Source of the DNA: Acetobacteraceae bacterium
GTDB lineage: Bacteria; Pseudomonadota; Alphaproteobacteria; Acetobacterales; Acetobacteraceae
Direction: 5' to 3'
Length of the DNA: 64,000 bases
Assembly: GCA_947371015.1 (NCBI GenBank)
Contig: CANBNK010000001.1
Coordinates: 53,099 to 117,098, forward strand
The notes beneath the pieces were generated by a model. It was not told where the DNA came from and ran no database searches. It was given only the letters and a program-made list of their open reading frames with translations. A program made the translations under genes and the position numbers. This document shows, piece by piece, positions 35,900-48,978 of this stretch. How positions within the stretch are numbered: position 1 is the stretch's first letter; every line of letters starts with the position of its first letter.

Positions 35900-36949
35900 T
35901 CAGCGGAACGGCGGGGCGTATTGCAGGCCGCCCTGGGTGTACATGGCGTTCGGGCTGCGCGCGCGCTGCAGGCCGATCGGCGCGAGGTGGCGGGCGAAGA
36001 CCTCGCCGTAGTTGCCCACCGCCTTGATGACGTGCAGCGCCCAGGCATTGTCCAGCCCCAGCATCTTGCCGAGGTCGCCGGTCTTGCCCAGCAGGCGCAG
36101 CGCTTCCGGCCGCTGGTCACTGGCCAGCGCCTGGTCGGCGGTGGCGGCGGTGATGTTCAGCTCCTCCGCCACCAGCATGGCGAAGTGGCTCCAGCGGACG
36201 ATGTCAGCGAAGCGCGCATCGCCCTGGCGCACTGCCGGGCCAAGCGGCTCCTTGCTGATGACTTCAGGCAAAATCACGTGGTCGGCCGGGGTCGGCTGGG
36301 CGCTGCGGGTGGCGGCCAGGCCGGAGGCGTCCGTGGTGTAGGCGTCGCAGCGGCCGGCAACATAGGCGGCCACCACTTCCTCCAGCCGCTCGATCACCAC
36401 GGGGGTGAACTGGATGCGGTTGGCGCGGGCCCAGTCGGTCAGGTTCTGTTCCGTGGTGGTGCCCGGCTGCACGCAGATGGTGGCACCGTTCAACTGGCTG
36501 GCGCTGCTCACGCCGGCGGTCCGCTTCACCATGAAGCCCTGGCCGTCGTAGAAATTCACCGCCGGGAAATCCAGGCCCAGGCTGGTGTCGCGGCTGAGCG
36601 TCCAGGTGGTGTTGCGGAACAGCACGTCCACTTCGCCGGATTGCAGGGCGGTGAAGCGGCTTTGCGCCGTGGTCGGCACGTAGCGCACCTTCGACGCGTC
36701 GCCGAAGATGGCAGCGGCGATGCTGCGGCAGTAATCGATATCGAAGCCGCGCCAGACGCCCTGGCTATCCGGCTGGGCGAAGCCGGCCAGGCCAGTGTTG
36801 ACGCCGCAGATCAGCGCGCCGCGAGCGCGGATGGCATCCAGCGTATTCGCCGGCGCCTGCTGTGCCTGCGCCAGGCCGGGCAGCGCCGCGGCGCCCAGCA
36901 GTGCCATTGCGCCGAGCGCACGGCGGACGGTTTGGCCGAAGGCCCGCAT
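35900..36949 (-). CDS. aapJ: General amino-acid ABC transporter binding protein AapJ
   Basis: A 349-residue periplasmic binding protein. Signal peptide: about 1-29 (ending LAQA). The mature part is a family 3 solute-binding domain with RGALICGVNTGLAGFAQPDSQGVWRGFD in two parts, DVLFRNTTWTLSRD and ATICVQPGTTTEQNL. It captures L-amino acids for AapQMP. A clear GGAGA site sits before the ATG at 36949, right after a run of A residues on the coding strand. It is the first gene of aapJQMP. No regulator gene is adjacent. Confidence 0.95.
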   Translation of the reverse strand: MRAFGQTVRRALGAMALLGAAALPGLAQAQQAPANTLDAIRARGALICGVNTGLAGFAQPDSQGVWRGFDIDYCRSIAAAIFGDASKVRYVPTTAQSRFTALQSGEVDVLFRNTTWTLSRDTSLGLDFPAVNFYDGQGFMVKRTAGVSSASQLNGATICVQPGTTTEQNLTDWARANRIQFTPVVIERLEEVVAAYVAGRCDAYTTDASGLAATRSAQPTPADHVILPEVISKEPLGPAVRQGDARFADIVRWSHFAMLVAEELNITAATADQALASDQRPEALRLLGKTGDLGKMLGLDNAWALHVIKAVGNYGEVFARHLAPIGLQRARSPNAMYTQGGLQYAPPFR

Positions 36950-37111
36950 CTACGTCTCCTTTTTTTCTCCGCCGGGCACAGACCCGGCAGCCCTTACCCG
37001 GTATAGGTTGGCCGGGGCGGTATGAGCAATCGGTGAGCCAGCCATGTTCCCAGCGCAATGCGCCGAATTCCCCGGGCCTGCGGCCCGGTTGCCACGAAAG
37101 GAAGCAACGGC

Positions 37112-38038
37112 ATGCAAACGATTGAGGCAGCGGAACTGCGTCGCCGCCTGCCCTGGCCCGCCCTGGTCGCCGCCCTGGCCGCCATGTTCCGCAGCGGTTG
37201 CGAGGCGCCGCTGCGCCACCGCCACCCCGTCGGCGCCGACAACACCCTGCTGCTGATGCCGGCCTGGCAGAATGCCGGCTACACCGGCGTCAAGATCGTC
37301 CATGTCGCCCCCGGCAATGCCGCACATGGCCTGAAGGCGGTCCACGCCGCCTACCTGCTGTCCTCGGCGGCCACCGGCGTGCCGTTGGCCCTGTTGGAAG
37401 GCGGCGAGCTGACCGACCGCCGTACCGCCGCCGCCAGCCTGCTGGCAGCGCAATACCTGGCCCGGCCGGACAGCCGCCGGCTGCTGGTGCTGGGCGCCGG
37501 CAAGGTCGCCGCCGCGCTGGCGGAGGCCTATGCCAGCCACTTCCCGCTCACCCAGGTCGCGATCTGGGCCCGCCGCCCGGAGCAGGCCGCCGTCCTGGCC
37601 GCGACGCTGGCGGCGCATGGCATCCCCGCGCAGGCGGCCGCCAGCGCCGACCCGGCCGGCTATGACATCGTCAGCGCCGCCACCCTGGCGCAGGTGCCGC
37701 TGATCCTGGGCGCCGCGGTTTCGCCCGGCACCCATGTGGACCTGGTCGGTGCCTTCCGCCCCACCATGCGCGAAGCCGATGCCGCCCTGCTCGCCCGCGC
37801 CCGCCTGGTGGTCGATACCCGCGCCGGCTGCCTGGCCGAAGCCGGCGATATCGTTCAGGCCATCGCCGAGGGTGCCATCACCGCCGACCATATCGCCGCC
37901 GACCTGGCGGAACTCTGCCGTGGCGAGGCCCCGGGGCGGACCGACCCGGCACAGGTGACGGTGTTCAAAAGCGTCGGCTGGGCCGGCGAGGACCTGGCCG
38001 CGGCGATCCTGGCGTATGAGGCGGCCACTCCCGGCTGA
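37112..38038 (+). CDS. Ornithine cyclodeaminase / mu-crystallin family protein
   Basis: A 308-residue NAD(P)-binding protein. The N-terminal half has the family's dimer/substrate domain (the LRHRHPVGADNTLLLMPAW region with Arg and Lys of the active site; VKIVHVAPGNAAHGL). The Rossmann domain starts at RRLLVLGAGKVAAALAEA (about 130). ARLVVDTRAGCLAEAGD matches the typical C-terminal motif. Family members act as ornithine cyclodeaminase, alanine dehydrogenase or delta-pyrroline reductases, so the exact substrate is open. An AAAGGAAG site precedes the ATG at 37112. It is divergent from aapJ, which suggests amino-acid catabolism. Confidence 0.85.
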   Translation: MQTIEAAELRRRLPWPALVAALAAMFRSGCEAPLRHRHPVGADNTLLLMPAWQNAGYTGVKIVHVAPGNAAHGLKAVHAAYLLSSAATGVPLALLEGGELTDRRTAAASLLAAQYLARPDSRRLLVLGAGKVAAALAEAYASHFPLTQVAIWARRPEQAAVLAATLAAHGIPAQAAASADPAGYDIVSAATLAQVPLILGAAVSPGTHVDLVGAFRPTMREADAALLARARLVVDTRAGCLAEAGDIVQAIAEGAITADHIAADLAELCRGEAPGRTDPAQVTVFKSVGWAGEDLAAAILAYEAATPG

Positions 38039-38110
38039 CCCGCCTGCCCGCTCCGGCGCAGCCTTTCGCGCCCCCCGGCGTTCCCAGGGCCAGACCCGAA
38101 GGATGCCCGC

Positions 38111-39193
38111 ATGCCCAACCTGCCGCCCTGGCTCACCACCGCGCTGATCCTTTTGGCGGCCCCCGTCCTGGCCGTGGCGCTGCTGGTGCTGGTGGAGCGC
38201 CTGCTGGACCGGGTGCTGCGCAGCGAATTCGCCCCCGTGCTGCGCCGCGTGACCCAGGGCGCCCGCACCCCGCTGCGGGCGGTGGTTGCCCTGCTCGCAA
38301 TCCTGGCCGTGCTGCCCGAATCCGGCCTGACCAACGCCGGCATCGCCGCCTTTACCCGCCTGCTCAGCCTGGCCCTGGCCGCCGCCCTGGGCTGGACCCT
38401 CACCCGCATGGTCGCGGCGGTGTTCGACACCTACCTGGACCGCGCCCGCACCGCGACCGAGGACGAGTTCCACGCCCGCCGCCGCACCACCCAACTGACC
38501 GTGTTCCGCCGCTTCGCCATCGTCGCCGGCATCGCGCTGACCATCGGCTTCGTGCTCACCGCCATCCCCGCGGTGCGCACCGTGGGCATTTCGCTGTTCG
38601 CCTCGGCCGGTGTCGCCGGCATCGTCGCCGGCCTGGCCGCCCGGCCCGCCGTCTCCAGCCTGCTGGCGGGGTTGCAGATCGCCGTCACCCAGCCGGTCCG
38701 CATCGGCGACGCGGTGGTGGTGGAAGGCGCCTTCGGCCATGTCGAGGAGATCACCTCTACTTATGTCACCATCGCCACCTGGGACCAGCGCAGCCTGATC
38801 CTGCCGCTCAGCTACCTGCTGGAACACCCCTTCGTGAACTGGAGCCGCCATTCCCCCCAGTTGCTGGACTCGGTCATGCTCTACCTGGACTACGCCGTCC
38901 CGGTGGCGGCGCTGCGGGTGGAACTGCAACGGATTTTGGCCGACGCGCCGCTATGGGACCGCCGCGTTTCCGGCGTGCAGGTGACGGAGATGAAGGAGAA
39001 CTGCATGGAAGTGCGCGTGCTGCTCAGCGCCACCAATGCGCCACGCATGTTCGACCTGCGCTGCGAGGTGCGCGAGAAGCTGATCGACTGGCTGGTCCAG
39101 CATCACCCGGATTCGCTGCCGCGCGTCCGCACCGACGCGCCGCCGACCGCCGGCCTGGTTGCCGCCAACGACCAGCGCGGCGCCGCGGCCTGA
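38111..39193 (+). CDS. Mechanosensitive ion channel family protein (MscS)
   Basis: A 360-residue MscS-type channel. Helices at about 8-28, 55-75 and 85-105 and the pore region (ISLFASAGVAGIVAGLAARPAVSSLLAG, about 157-185) have the Gly/Ala spacing of the MscS TM3. The beta domain follows (QPVRIGDAVVVEGAFGHVEEI) and then the cytoplasmic alpha/beta vestibule. It should release solutes on osmotic downshock. It starts 72 bp after the cyclodeaminase-like gene and could share its transcript. Confidence 0.92.
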   Translation: MPNLPPWLTTALILLAAPVLAVALLVLVERLLDRVLRSEFAPVLRRVTQGARTPLRAVVALLAILAVLPESGLTNAGIAAFTRLLSLALAAALGWTLTRMVAAVFDTYLDRARTATEDEFHARRRTTQLTVFRRFAIVAGIALTIGFVLTAIPAVRTVGISLFASAGVAGIVAGLAARPAVSSLLAGLQIAVTQPVRIGDAVVVEGAFGHVEEITSTYVTIATWDQRSLILPLSYLLEHPFVNWSRHSPQLLDSVMLYLDYAVPVAALRVELQRILADAPLWDRRVSGVQVTEMKENCMEVRVLLSATNAPRMFDLRCEVREKLIDWLVQHHPDSLPRVRTDAPPTAGLVAANDQRGAAA

Positions 39194-39255
39194 GCGAGCC
39201 CGGCTCGCGGGGCCGTCCGCACACGCAAGCCGCTTGGCCGCGCCGCACTGCGCGT

Positions 39256-39864
39256 TCACGCCGGCGGCAGCGCTTCCCGCTGCACGCCGCTCGGGGCCGG
39301 CGCCGGCATGCCGCCCGCGCCTGGGGCGGCCTCCACCAGCCAGGCCCGCAGGTTGCGCTTCACCTGGAACTCGAACTCCACGTTCAGCCGGTCCAGCGCC
39401 TGGCGCAGCATGGCCTCCCCGGCGCGCTGCCGGGTGGCCGGGGCCACGCTGGAAGGCAGCGTGATGTTCGCCCGCGCCGCAGCCTCGATGAAGCCCTGCC
39501 GGCCGCCCTCGGCACCGACAATGTCCAGCCGGCAGCCCAGCGCGCAGACCACGCCCGCATTGTCCCGCAGCAGCAGCGCCTGGGTCACGCCGAACACCGC
39601 CTGCCCGGCGCTGCCCACGGCGAACAGCCGCTCCTGCGCCATCTGCCGCGCGGCGCGCGCCGGCGGCACCGCCAGCGTGGCGCCGAAATCTCCCGGCGCC
39701 AGCGGCGGCTCGGTCTCCGGCACCACCACCTCGGCCACGTTCAGCCGCAGCGGCAGCAGAAAGCGGAAGCCGATCGGCGTGCCGGGCACGGCAATCTCGG
39801 GGTCCCGGCTGGCGCAGGCCGGCAGCAGGAAGGGCAGCAGCAGGGCAAGGCGCCTGGACGGCAT
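39256..39864 (-). CDS. Putative lipoprotein
   Basis: A 202-residue protein. The signal peptide MPSRRLALLLPFLLPAC contains the lipobox LPAC with the acylated cysteine at position 17. The mature domain begins CASRDPEIAVPGTPIGFRF and contains two further cysteines (VVCALGCRLD). The function is unknown. A GAGG ribosome-binding site supports the ATG at 39864. A GTG at 39894 overlapping the hslO stop would spoil the lipoprotein signal. It follows hslO immediately and is likely cotranscribed with it. Confidence 0.72.
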   Translation of the reverse strand: MPSRRLALLLPFLLPACASRDPEIAVPGTPIGFRFLLPLRLNVAEVVVPETEPPLAPGDFGATLAVPPARAARQMAQERLFAVGSAGQAVFGVTQALLLRDNAGVVCALGCRLDIVGAEGGRQGFIEAAARANITLPSSVAPATRQRAGEAMLRQALDRLNVEFEFQVKRNLRAWLVEAAPGAGGMPAPAPSGVQREALPPA

Positions 39865-39890
39865 GGGCGGAAGCCTCTCGGTTGTCGTCG

Positions 39891-40928
39891 TCACGGCGCC
39901 GCCGCGCCCTGCACCTCGGCGCGGTCGAAGCGGAAGCCGATATTGCAGAACTCACAGTTCATGGTGATGCAGCCATCCTCGGCCATGTGGTCCAGGTCCT
40001 CAGCGCCGAAGCCGCTGAGCACGCCGACCAGCCTGGCCCGCGAACAGCGGCAGCCATAGGCCAATGCCCGCGCCTGGCCCTGCTGCAGGCCCTCCAGCGA
40101 GAACAACCGGTGCAGCAGCGCGGCCGAGGTCAGCCCGTCATCCAGCATCTCGGCGTCGGTCAGCGTCGCCGCCAAGGCCTTAGCGGTGCGCCAGCTTTCC
40201 TCATCGGCCTCGGCATCGGAGATCGGGTCGTAGTCCCCGCGCGACTCCGGCGCGACGCCGCCCTCCCCCGCCACCTTCTCCAGGATCAGCGCGCTGGCCC
40301 GCCAGCCCTGCGAGGTCTCGCCACAGGCCAGCTGCACCTGCGCCTTCAGCTGCTCGGAAGTGCGGAAGTAGCTGGCCGTCATCTGCGACAGGGTGATGCC
40401 CTCGATCGCGACGATGCCCTGGTAGCGCTCCATATCCGGCCCCTGGTCGCAGGTGAAGGCCAGGTAGCCCTTGCCCAGCAGTGCGGCGGCCGAGGGGTCG
40501 GGGTCATACGGCAGCAGCTTGGTCAGCTCCGCCTCATCCACCCGGGCGTAGCCACGCAGCGCGCCGTCATCCGTGCAGTCCGCCAGCAGCATGGAAACGA
40601 TGCCGTCGCCCTTGGCCTGCATGGAAAAGCTGCCGCGATACTTCAGCGCCGCCGCCAGCCCCGCGGTCAGCGCCAGCGCCTCGCCCAGCAGGCGCTTGAC
40701 GCAGGGGTGCATGTCGGCGCGGCGGCCGATGATCGCATCCGCCAACGGCCCCAGCCGCACCAGGCGGCCACGCACCGGCTGGTTTTCCAGGTGGAACGGC
40801 AGCACCCCGCGCGGGACCACGATGTCGGGCACCGGCGGCCGGTCGTGCTGCAGAAAGGCTGGGGTGGCGGAAGGCTGGGTGGGGTCGGGCAAGCGGGCAA
40901 CCTCGATGCTGGTGGTCAAGATAGGCAT
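39891..40928 (-). CDS. hslO: Redox-regulated chaperone Hsp33
   Basis: A 345-residue Hsp33 homologue that holds unfolding proteins under oxidative stress. The C-terminal zinc/redox switch is intact: the C-x-C pair in GCRCSRARL and the C-x-x-C pair in NCEFCN, about 30 residues apart. The N-terminal substrate domain has FSMQAKGDGIVSMLLADCT. It is somewhat longer than E. coli Hsp33 (292 residues), mostly from linker sequence. The ATG at 40928 (MPILTTS) was chosen over an upstream frame start at 40979. Confidence 0.93.
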   Translation of the reverse strand: MPILTTSIEVARLPDPTQPSATPAFLQHDRPPVPDIVVPRGVLPFHLENQPVRGRLVRLGPLADAIIGRRADMHPCVKRLLGEALALTAGLAAALKYRGSFSMQAKGDGIVSMLLADCTDDGALRGYARVDEAELTKLLPYDPDPSAAALLGKGYLAFTCDQGPDMERYQGIVAIEGITLSQMTASYFRTSEQLKAQVQLACGETSQGWRASALILEKVAGEGGVAPESRGDYDPISDAEADEESWRTAKALAATLTDAEMLDDGLTSAALLHRLFSLEGLQQGQARALAYGCRCSRARLVGVLSGFGAEDLDHMAEDGCITMNCEFCNIGFRFDRAEVQGAAAP

Positions 40929-41060
40929 CCGCCCGCCAAACGGAAACCATCCGCCGGGCAAATGCCCGATATCCACCATCCCAGTTGGTCATGCCACCGC
41001 CGCGGAGCGATGTTGGGCGCCACGAGAGCGCGGCACACGCCGCCGTGCCGGAGACCTGCC

Positions 41061-41192
41061 ATGACCCACCTGAACCGCGCCATCCAGGCGCTGCACCCGA
41101 AAACGGTGCTGCTCTATGCCGCCGTCACTACCTACTTCGCCGGCTTCTTCGCCGCCGTGGAATACGCCCTGGCCAGCCTGGTGGTGGGCTGA
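41061..41192 (+). CDS. Small membrane protein, 43 residues
   Basis: A short frame with a GGAGA site ten bases before the ATG at 41061. The product has a basic, Asn/Gln-containing N-terminus (MTHLNRAIQALHPK) and one transmembrane helix (about 16-41). The composition is protein-like and codons are G/C-ending. The family is not recognised. It is divergent from hslO and converges on the chemoreceptor gene, with a 12-bp tandem repeat in between. Confidence 0.5.
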   Translation: MTHLNRAIQALHPKTVLLYAAVTTYFAGFFAAVEYALASLVVG

Positions 41193-41208
41193 CCGGCTGA
41201 GCTGGCCC

Positions 41209-41256
41209 CACTGGGCTGCCCACTGGGCTGCCCGCTGGGCTGCTTGCTGGGCGGCT
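41209..41256. repeat. 12-bp tandem repeat, four copies
   Basis: Two perfect copies of CACTGGGCTGCC (41209-41232) followed by two diverged copies (41233-41256). The last base of copy four is the first base of the chemoreceptor stop codon. It fills the gap between two convergent genes. Confidence 0.85.
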
Positions 41257-42944
41257 CAGCCCTTCAGCCGCCGCAGGAAGCCATCGGCGGCGGCGCGCAG
41301 CGTTGCGCTCTCGCCCGAGACCTCGGCCGTCGCCGCTTCAAGCCGGTGCAGCGCCGTGGCGGTCTGATCCACCGCCTGGTTGAGCCGGCCCGCCCCGGCC
41401 GAGACGTCTTCGGTGCCGCTGGCCGCCGCGGCAATCGTCTGGGCTATCTCGCGCGTGGTGGCGCCCTGCTCCTCCACCGCGGCGGCGATGGCGGTGGCGA
41501 TCTCATCCACCTCCGCCACCACGCTACCGATGCTGGAGATGGCCTGCACCGCGCCGCTGGTGCTGGCCTGAATCTCGGCGATCTGCTGGCCGATATCCTC
41601 GGTGGCACGCGCAGTCTGCGCCGCCAGCGCCTTGACCTCGCTGGCCACCACGGCAAAGCCCTTGCCGGCCTCGCCGGCGCGGGCGGCCTCGATCGTCGCG
41701 TTCAGCGCCAGCAGGTTGGTCTGCCCAGCGATGTCGTTGATCAGCCGCACCACGGCGCCGATCCGGCTGGCGCCTTCGGCCAGGCCGCGCACGGTGCCGT
41801 CGGTTTGCCGCACCTCCAGCACGGCGCGGCGGGCGGCGGCGGCGGCCTGGTTGACGCGGCGCGATATCTCGCCGACCGAAGCGCTCATCTGCTCGGTCGC
41901 CGCAGCCACGGACTGCACGTTATGGCTGGCATGGGCGGCGGCCCCGGCGGTAGCGGCAGCCTGGGCGCTGGCCTCCACCGCGGTCGTCGTCAGGCTGTCA
42001 TTGGCCCCGCGCAGCCCAGCCTCGGCCTCGCCCAGCCTGGTCAGCACGCCGCCGATCTCGGCCTCGAAGTCCAGCGCCGTCCTGGTGGCCAGGTGCCGCT
42101 GGTCCGCCGCGGCGCTGTCGCGCAGGGCGGCGGCTTCTGCCTCGGCCGCCTGGGCGCGGGCCGAGGCCTGGGCCAGGTCCTGCAGCGCCCGGGCCATGCC
42201 GCCCAGGTCGTCACGCCTGGCGGTGCCGGGCACTGGGGTGTCCAGCACGCCGCCGGCGATCCCGCGCATCGCCCCGGCCAGCGCGTTAAGCGGCCGCAGG
42301 TTCCAGGCGATCCAGCCCCACAGGCCCAGGCTGAGCAGCAGCGTCGCCAGCCCCGCCCCGGCCAGCGCTTCCCAGCCCAGCCGATCCAGCTCGGCCGCGG
42401 CTTCCGCCACGGAGGTGCCGACGAACAGGATGCCGATGACCTGGCCCCGCGCATCGCGGATCGGCTGGTAGATCGTCTGGTGCGGCCGGCCGAGGATGTC
42501 GTTGCTGCCGATATAGGTCTGGCTGCGCTGGAACACGGCGTCATGCGCCGCCCCCGGGGCCAGCTTGGTGCCGACGCCGCGGCTGCCATCCGGCCGCTGC
42601 ACATTGGTGGCGATGCGGGTGTCGCCCTGGAAGATGGTGGCGACGCCGCCGGCCACGGTCTTCACCGTGTCCACCAGGTCGTTGCGGCCGGCCAGCGGCA
42701 CCCCGCCCAGCGCCAGCTTGCCATCCACCAGCGCCCATTCGGTGCCCAGCGGCGCCAGGGTCGCCTTCAGCAGGCTCAGGTTCACCTGCAGCCGGGCCAG
42801 GGTCTGGCGTTCCTGGTTGTCCTGCATCTCGCGCCAGACCCAGGCCTGCACCGACAGCATGGCCAGCACGACCGCAACCAGCACTGGCGCCAGCAGCCGA
42901 GGCGCCAGGCCGATGCGACCCAACCAATGTCGAATGGATTTCAT
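41256..42944 (-). CDS. Methyl-accepting chemotaxis protein with Cache sensor
   Basis: A 562-residue chemoreceptor. Transmembrane helix 1 lies at about 16-36, then a periplasmic single-Cache (Cache_3-like) domain (about 60-185, including [18 protein letters not shown] read with its neighbours) and helix 2 at about 195-215. A HAMP-like segment follows, then the cytoplasmic signalling domain with the hairpin tip [20 protein letters not shown], which contacts CheA/CheW. The ligand is unknown. No other chemotaxis gene is in the window. Confidence 0.94.
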   Translation of the reverse strand: MKSIRHWLGRIGLAPRLLAPVLVAVVLAMLSVQAWVWREMQDNQERQTLARLQVNLSLLKATLAPLGTEWALVDGKLALGGVPLAGRNDLVDTVKTVAGGVATIFQGDTRIATNVQRPDGSRGVGTKLAPGAAHDAVFQRSQTYIGSNDILGRPHQTIYQPIRDARGQVIGILFVGTSVAEAAAELDRLGWEALAGAGLATLLLSLGLWGWIAWNLRPLNALAGAMRGIAGGVLDTPVPGTARRDDLGGMARALQDLAQASARAQAAEAEAAALRDSAAADQRHLATRTALDFEAEIGGVLTRLGEAEAGLRGANDSLTTTAVEASAQAAATAGAAAHASHNVQSVAAATEQMSASVGEISRRVNQAAAAARRAVLEVRQTDGTVRGLAEGASRIGAVVRLINDIAGQTNLLALNATIEAARAGEAGKGFAVVASEVKALAAQTARATEDIGQQIAEIQASTSGAVQAISSIGSVVAEVDEIATAIAAAVEEQGATTREIAQTIAAAASGTEDVSAGAGRLNQAVDQTATALHRLEAATAEVSGESATLRAAADGFLRRLKG

Positions 42945-43100
42945 GATGCCTCCCGCACCTCACCAGCCGGGCAAATAGCGTCACGTTGCTTACAATTTGG
43001 TTATGCCGGCAGGGCCTTGCGCCGCGGCGATGAAACAGCCGCTGAACCTTCGGGCACATGCGGGGTTCGGGGAGCAACGCCACGAAGGAAGCCGCACCCG

Positions 43101-44201
43101 ATGTCCGATGCCACCTTGTTCCAGCCCCTGTCGCTGGGCCCGCTCACCCTGGCCAACCGCGTCGTCATGGCGCCACTGACCCGCAGCCGCGCCGCCGCCG
43201 GCGATATCCCCCACGCGCTGAACGCCACCTACTACGCCCAGCGAGCCAGCGCCGGGCTGATCATCTCGGAAGCCGCGCAGATCAGCCAGCAGGGCAAGGG
43301 CTATGCCTTCACCCCGGGTATCTCCACGCCGGAGCAGGTGGCCGGCTGGCGCCTGGTGACCCGGGCGGTGCATGCCGCCGATGGCCGCATCTTCTGCCAG
43401 CTCTGGCATGTCGGCCGCATCAGCCACCCGGATTTGCAGGCCGATGGCGGGCTGCCCGTGGCGCCCAGCGCGGTGCAGCCCGAAGGCCAGGCCTTCACCG
43501 AGAGCGGCTTCAAGCCCTTCGTCACCCCGCGGGCGCTGGCGGAAGCCGAGCTTCCCGGGATTGTCGCCGACTATCGCCACGCCGCCGAATGCGCCTTGCA
43601 GGCCGGGTTCGACGGCGTGGAAATCCATGCCGCCAATGGCTACCTGCTCGACCAGTTCCTGCGCGACAAGACCAACCTGCGGACCGACGGCTACGGCGGC
43701 AGCCTGGAAAACCGCACCCGCCTGCTGCTGGAAGTGACCGCCGCGGTCACCGGGGTGTGGGGCGACAACCGCGTCGGCCTGCGCATCTCCCCCAGCAGCC
43801 CGGCGAACGACATTGCCGACAGCAACCCGCAGCAGCTGTTCGGCCATGTGGTGCAGGCGCTGGACCGCTTCGGCCTGGCCTATCTGCACGTGGTGGAAGG
43901 CGCCACCGGCGGCCCGCGCGACAGCATCCCCGGCTTCGACTTCCAGGCGCTGCGCCAGGGCTTCCGCGGCGCCTACATGGCCAATAACGGCTACGACCTG
44001 GGCATGGCACAGGAAGCACTGGGCGCGGGCCGGGCCGACCTGATCGCCTTCGGCCGCCCCTTCATCGCCAACCCGGACCTGGTGCAGCGGCTGCGCCACG
44101 GGGCGCCGCTGGCCAAGCTGGACCAGGCCACGCTGTATGGCGGCGACGCGCATGGCTACACTGACTACCCGCCGATGGCGCAGGCCGCCGCGGCGCAGTA
44201 G
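43101..44201 (+). CDS. Old Yellow Enzyme-family alkene reductase
   Basis: A 366-residue FMN-dependent NADH:flavin oxidoreductase of the OYE class. It starts directly with LFQPLSLGPLTLANRVVMAPLTRSRA. GVEIHAANGYLLDQFL holds the substrate-binding H-x-x-N pair, NLRTDGYGGSLENR is the family signature, and IAFGRPFIANPDL binds FMN phosphate. It reduces activated C=C bonds or nitro groups, usually as detoxification of electrophiles. A GAAGGAAG site lies upstream of the ATG at 43101. It converges with gshB, also a redox/detoxification gene. Confidence 0.94.
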   Translation: MSDATLFQPLSLGPLTLANRVVMAPLTRSRAAAGDIPHALNATYYAQRASAGLIISEAAQISQQGKGYAFTPGISTPEQVAGWRLVTRAVHAADGRIFCQLWHVGRISHPDLQADGGLPVAPSAVQPEGQAFTESGFKPFVTPRALAEAELPGIVADYRHAAECALQAGFDGVEIHAANGYLLDQFLRDKTNLRTDGYGGSLENRTRLLLEVTAAVTGVWGDNRVGLRISPSSPANDIADSNPQQLFGHVVQALDRFGLAYLHVVEGATGGPRDSIPGFDFQALRQGFRGAYMANNGYDLGMAQEALGAGRADLIAFGRPFIANPDLVQRLRHGAPLAKLDQATLYGGDAHGYTDYPPMAQAAAAQ

Positions 44202-44209
44202 CGGCCGGC

Positions 44210-44251
44210 GCCTGGTTGCCCGCCAACGGCTCCGTCGGCAGGCGACCAGGC
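44210..44251. terminator. Bidirectional terminator hairpin
   Basis: GCCTGGTTGCCCGCC (44210-44224) and GGCAGGCGACCAGGC (44237-44251) pair over 15 positions (13 Watson-Crick, two G-T) around a 12-base loop. It sits exactly between the convergent OYE and gshB stop codons. Confidence 0.6.
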
Positions 44252-44252
44252 C

Positions 44253-45197
44253 CTACCGCTTCGCCTCGATGGCGTCCCAGATGGCCTTTTCCAGTTGCAC
44301 GCCGTCGAAGCGGGCAATCTCCTGCAAACCGGTGGGCGAGGTGACGTTGATCTCGGTCAGATAGTCGCCGATCACGTCGATGCCCACGAAGATCAGCCCG
44401 CGCTCGCGCAGCGCCGGCCCGATGGTGGCGCAGATGTGCCGCTCGCGCTCGGTCAGGCTGGTCTGTTCCGGCCGGCCGCCGACATGCATGTTGCTGCGCG
44501 CCTCGCCGGCTGCCGGCACGCGGTTGATCGCGCCCATCGGCACGCCATTCACCAGGATGATGCGCTTGTCGCCCAGCCGCACCTCGGGGACGTATTTCTG
44601 CACCATCAGCGGCTCGCGCGAGCGTTCGGTGAACATCTCGATCAGGCTGTTCAGGTTGGAATCGCCGGGTTTGATGTGGAACACGCCGGCGCCGCCATTG
44701 CCGAACAACGGTTTGACGATGATGTCCTGGTGCTTGTCGCGGAAGCGGCGGATCTCCCGCGCATCGGCGGTCACCAGCGTCTCCGGCATCAGCTCCGGAA
44801 ACTTCAGCACGAACAGCTTTTCCGGCGCGTTGCGCACACTGGCGGGGTCGTTCACCACCAGCGTCTTCGGGTGGATGTGCTCCAGCAGATGCGTCGTGGT
44901 GATGTAGGCCATGTCGAAGGGCGGATCCTGCCGCAGCAGCACCACATCCATGGTCGCCAGGTCCAGCGACTCATCCGGGCCGAAATTCCAGTGCGCGCCA
45001 TGCTTGCGCTCCACCGTCACCGGCTGGGCATGGGCGACGACCTTGCCGCCGGTCAGGGCCAGGTCCTTCGGGTGGTAGTGCCACAGCTGGTGGCCGCGCG
45101 CCTGCGCCTCCAGCATCAGCGCGAAGGTGCTGTCGGCGTCGATGTTCACGCCCTGGATCGGGTCCATCTGGACCGCCACCTTCAATGCCTTCGCCAT
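44253..45197 (-). CDS. gshB: Glutathione synthetase
   Basis: A 314-residue ATP-grasp enzyme that joins glycine to gamma-glutamylcysteine. It starts [22 protein letters not shown], with the classic MDPI motif. [16 protein letters not shown] holds substrate residues, [11 protein letters not shown] is the glycine-rich lid, and [14 protein letters not shown] ends the ATP/Mg site. The length is normal. The ATG at 45197 is used; the long upstream open frame is the shadow of the regulator gene. Confidence 0.97.
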   Translation of the reverse strand: MAKALKVAVQMDPIQGVNIDADSTFALMLEAQARGHQLWHYHPKDLALTGGKVVAHAQPVTVERKHGAHWNFGPDESLDLATMDVVLLRQDPPFDMAYITTTHLLEHIHPKTLVVNDPASVRNAPEKLFVLKFPELMPETLVTADAREIRRFRDKHQDIIVKPLFGNGGAGVFHIKPGDSNLNSLIEMFTERSREPLMVQKYVPEVRLGDKRIILVNGVPMGAINRVPAAGEARSNMHVGGRPEQTSLTERERHICATIGPALRERGLIFVGIDVIGDYLTEINVTSPTGLQEIARFDGVQLEKAIWDAIEAKR

Positions 45198-45253
45198 GCC
45201 GCTGCTCCCGCTTTCTCCCTGCCGGTGTGGCATTGCCACGCGGGAAAATCCAG

Positions 45254-48556
<3,303 letters not shown>

Positions 48557-48788
48557 TCTGGGACGTTCCGGAGATGGTTTACCCCAGGATAGCCGCCACG
48601 GCCCGGAGCGCAAACGCTGCCGGCGCGATCGCTGTGCTCGTACTGCACGAATACCGCGAGGAACTTCCCGATGAGTCGCGTTCTGCGATGCAATTGGCCT
48701 GGCATGTCGGGTGCACTGACCCTGGCAGGTCGCACCGGTGCCGATCGGCAAGGGCAGCGCGGCCATAACGACCAGCTTGAGGACGACA

Positions 48789-48953
48789 ATGATGAGCGCG
48801 ACGCAGATGAATGCCCGGGTCTCCCGTCAGGCCACTTCCGAAGCCCGTGCCGGCGCCGTCGCGCTGGTGGTGCTGCGGCTGACGCTGCTGGCCGTGGCCC
48901 TGGCCCTGGTGGGCACGGTGGCGCACGTGACGCTGAAGCTGATCCAGGGCTGA
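48789..48953 (+). CDS. Small membrane protein, 54 residues
   Basis: A frame starting ATGATG at 48789 with GAGGA six bases upstream. The product has a polar, basic N-terminus (MMSATQMNARVSRQATSEAR) and one long hydrophobic helix (about 24-50) ending KLIQG. It is probably an inner-membrane microprotein of unknown function. The other long frame over the same bases (starting 48671) has non-natural composition and is rejected. Repeat copy 2 follows 25 bp after the stop. Confidence 0.5.
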   Translation: MMSATQMNARVSRQATSEARAGAVALVVLRLTLLAVALALVGTVAHVTLKLIQG

Positions 48954-48978
48954 TGCCGCCATCCGAACGGCACTGGCG

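Noticed and set aside
41244..43100. Long upstream extension of the OYE reductase frame
   Set aside because: It runs antisense through the chemoreceptor gene. The reductase begins with its conserved N-terminus at 43101 behind a ribosome-binding site.
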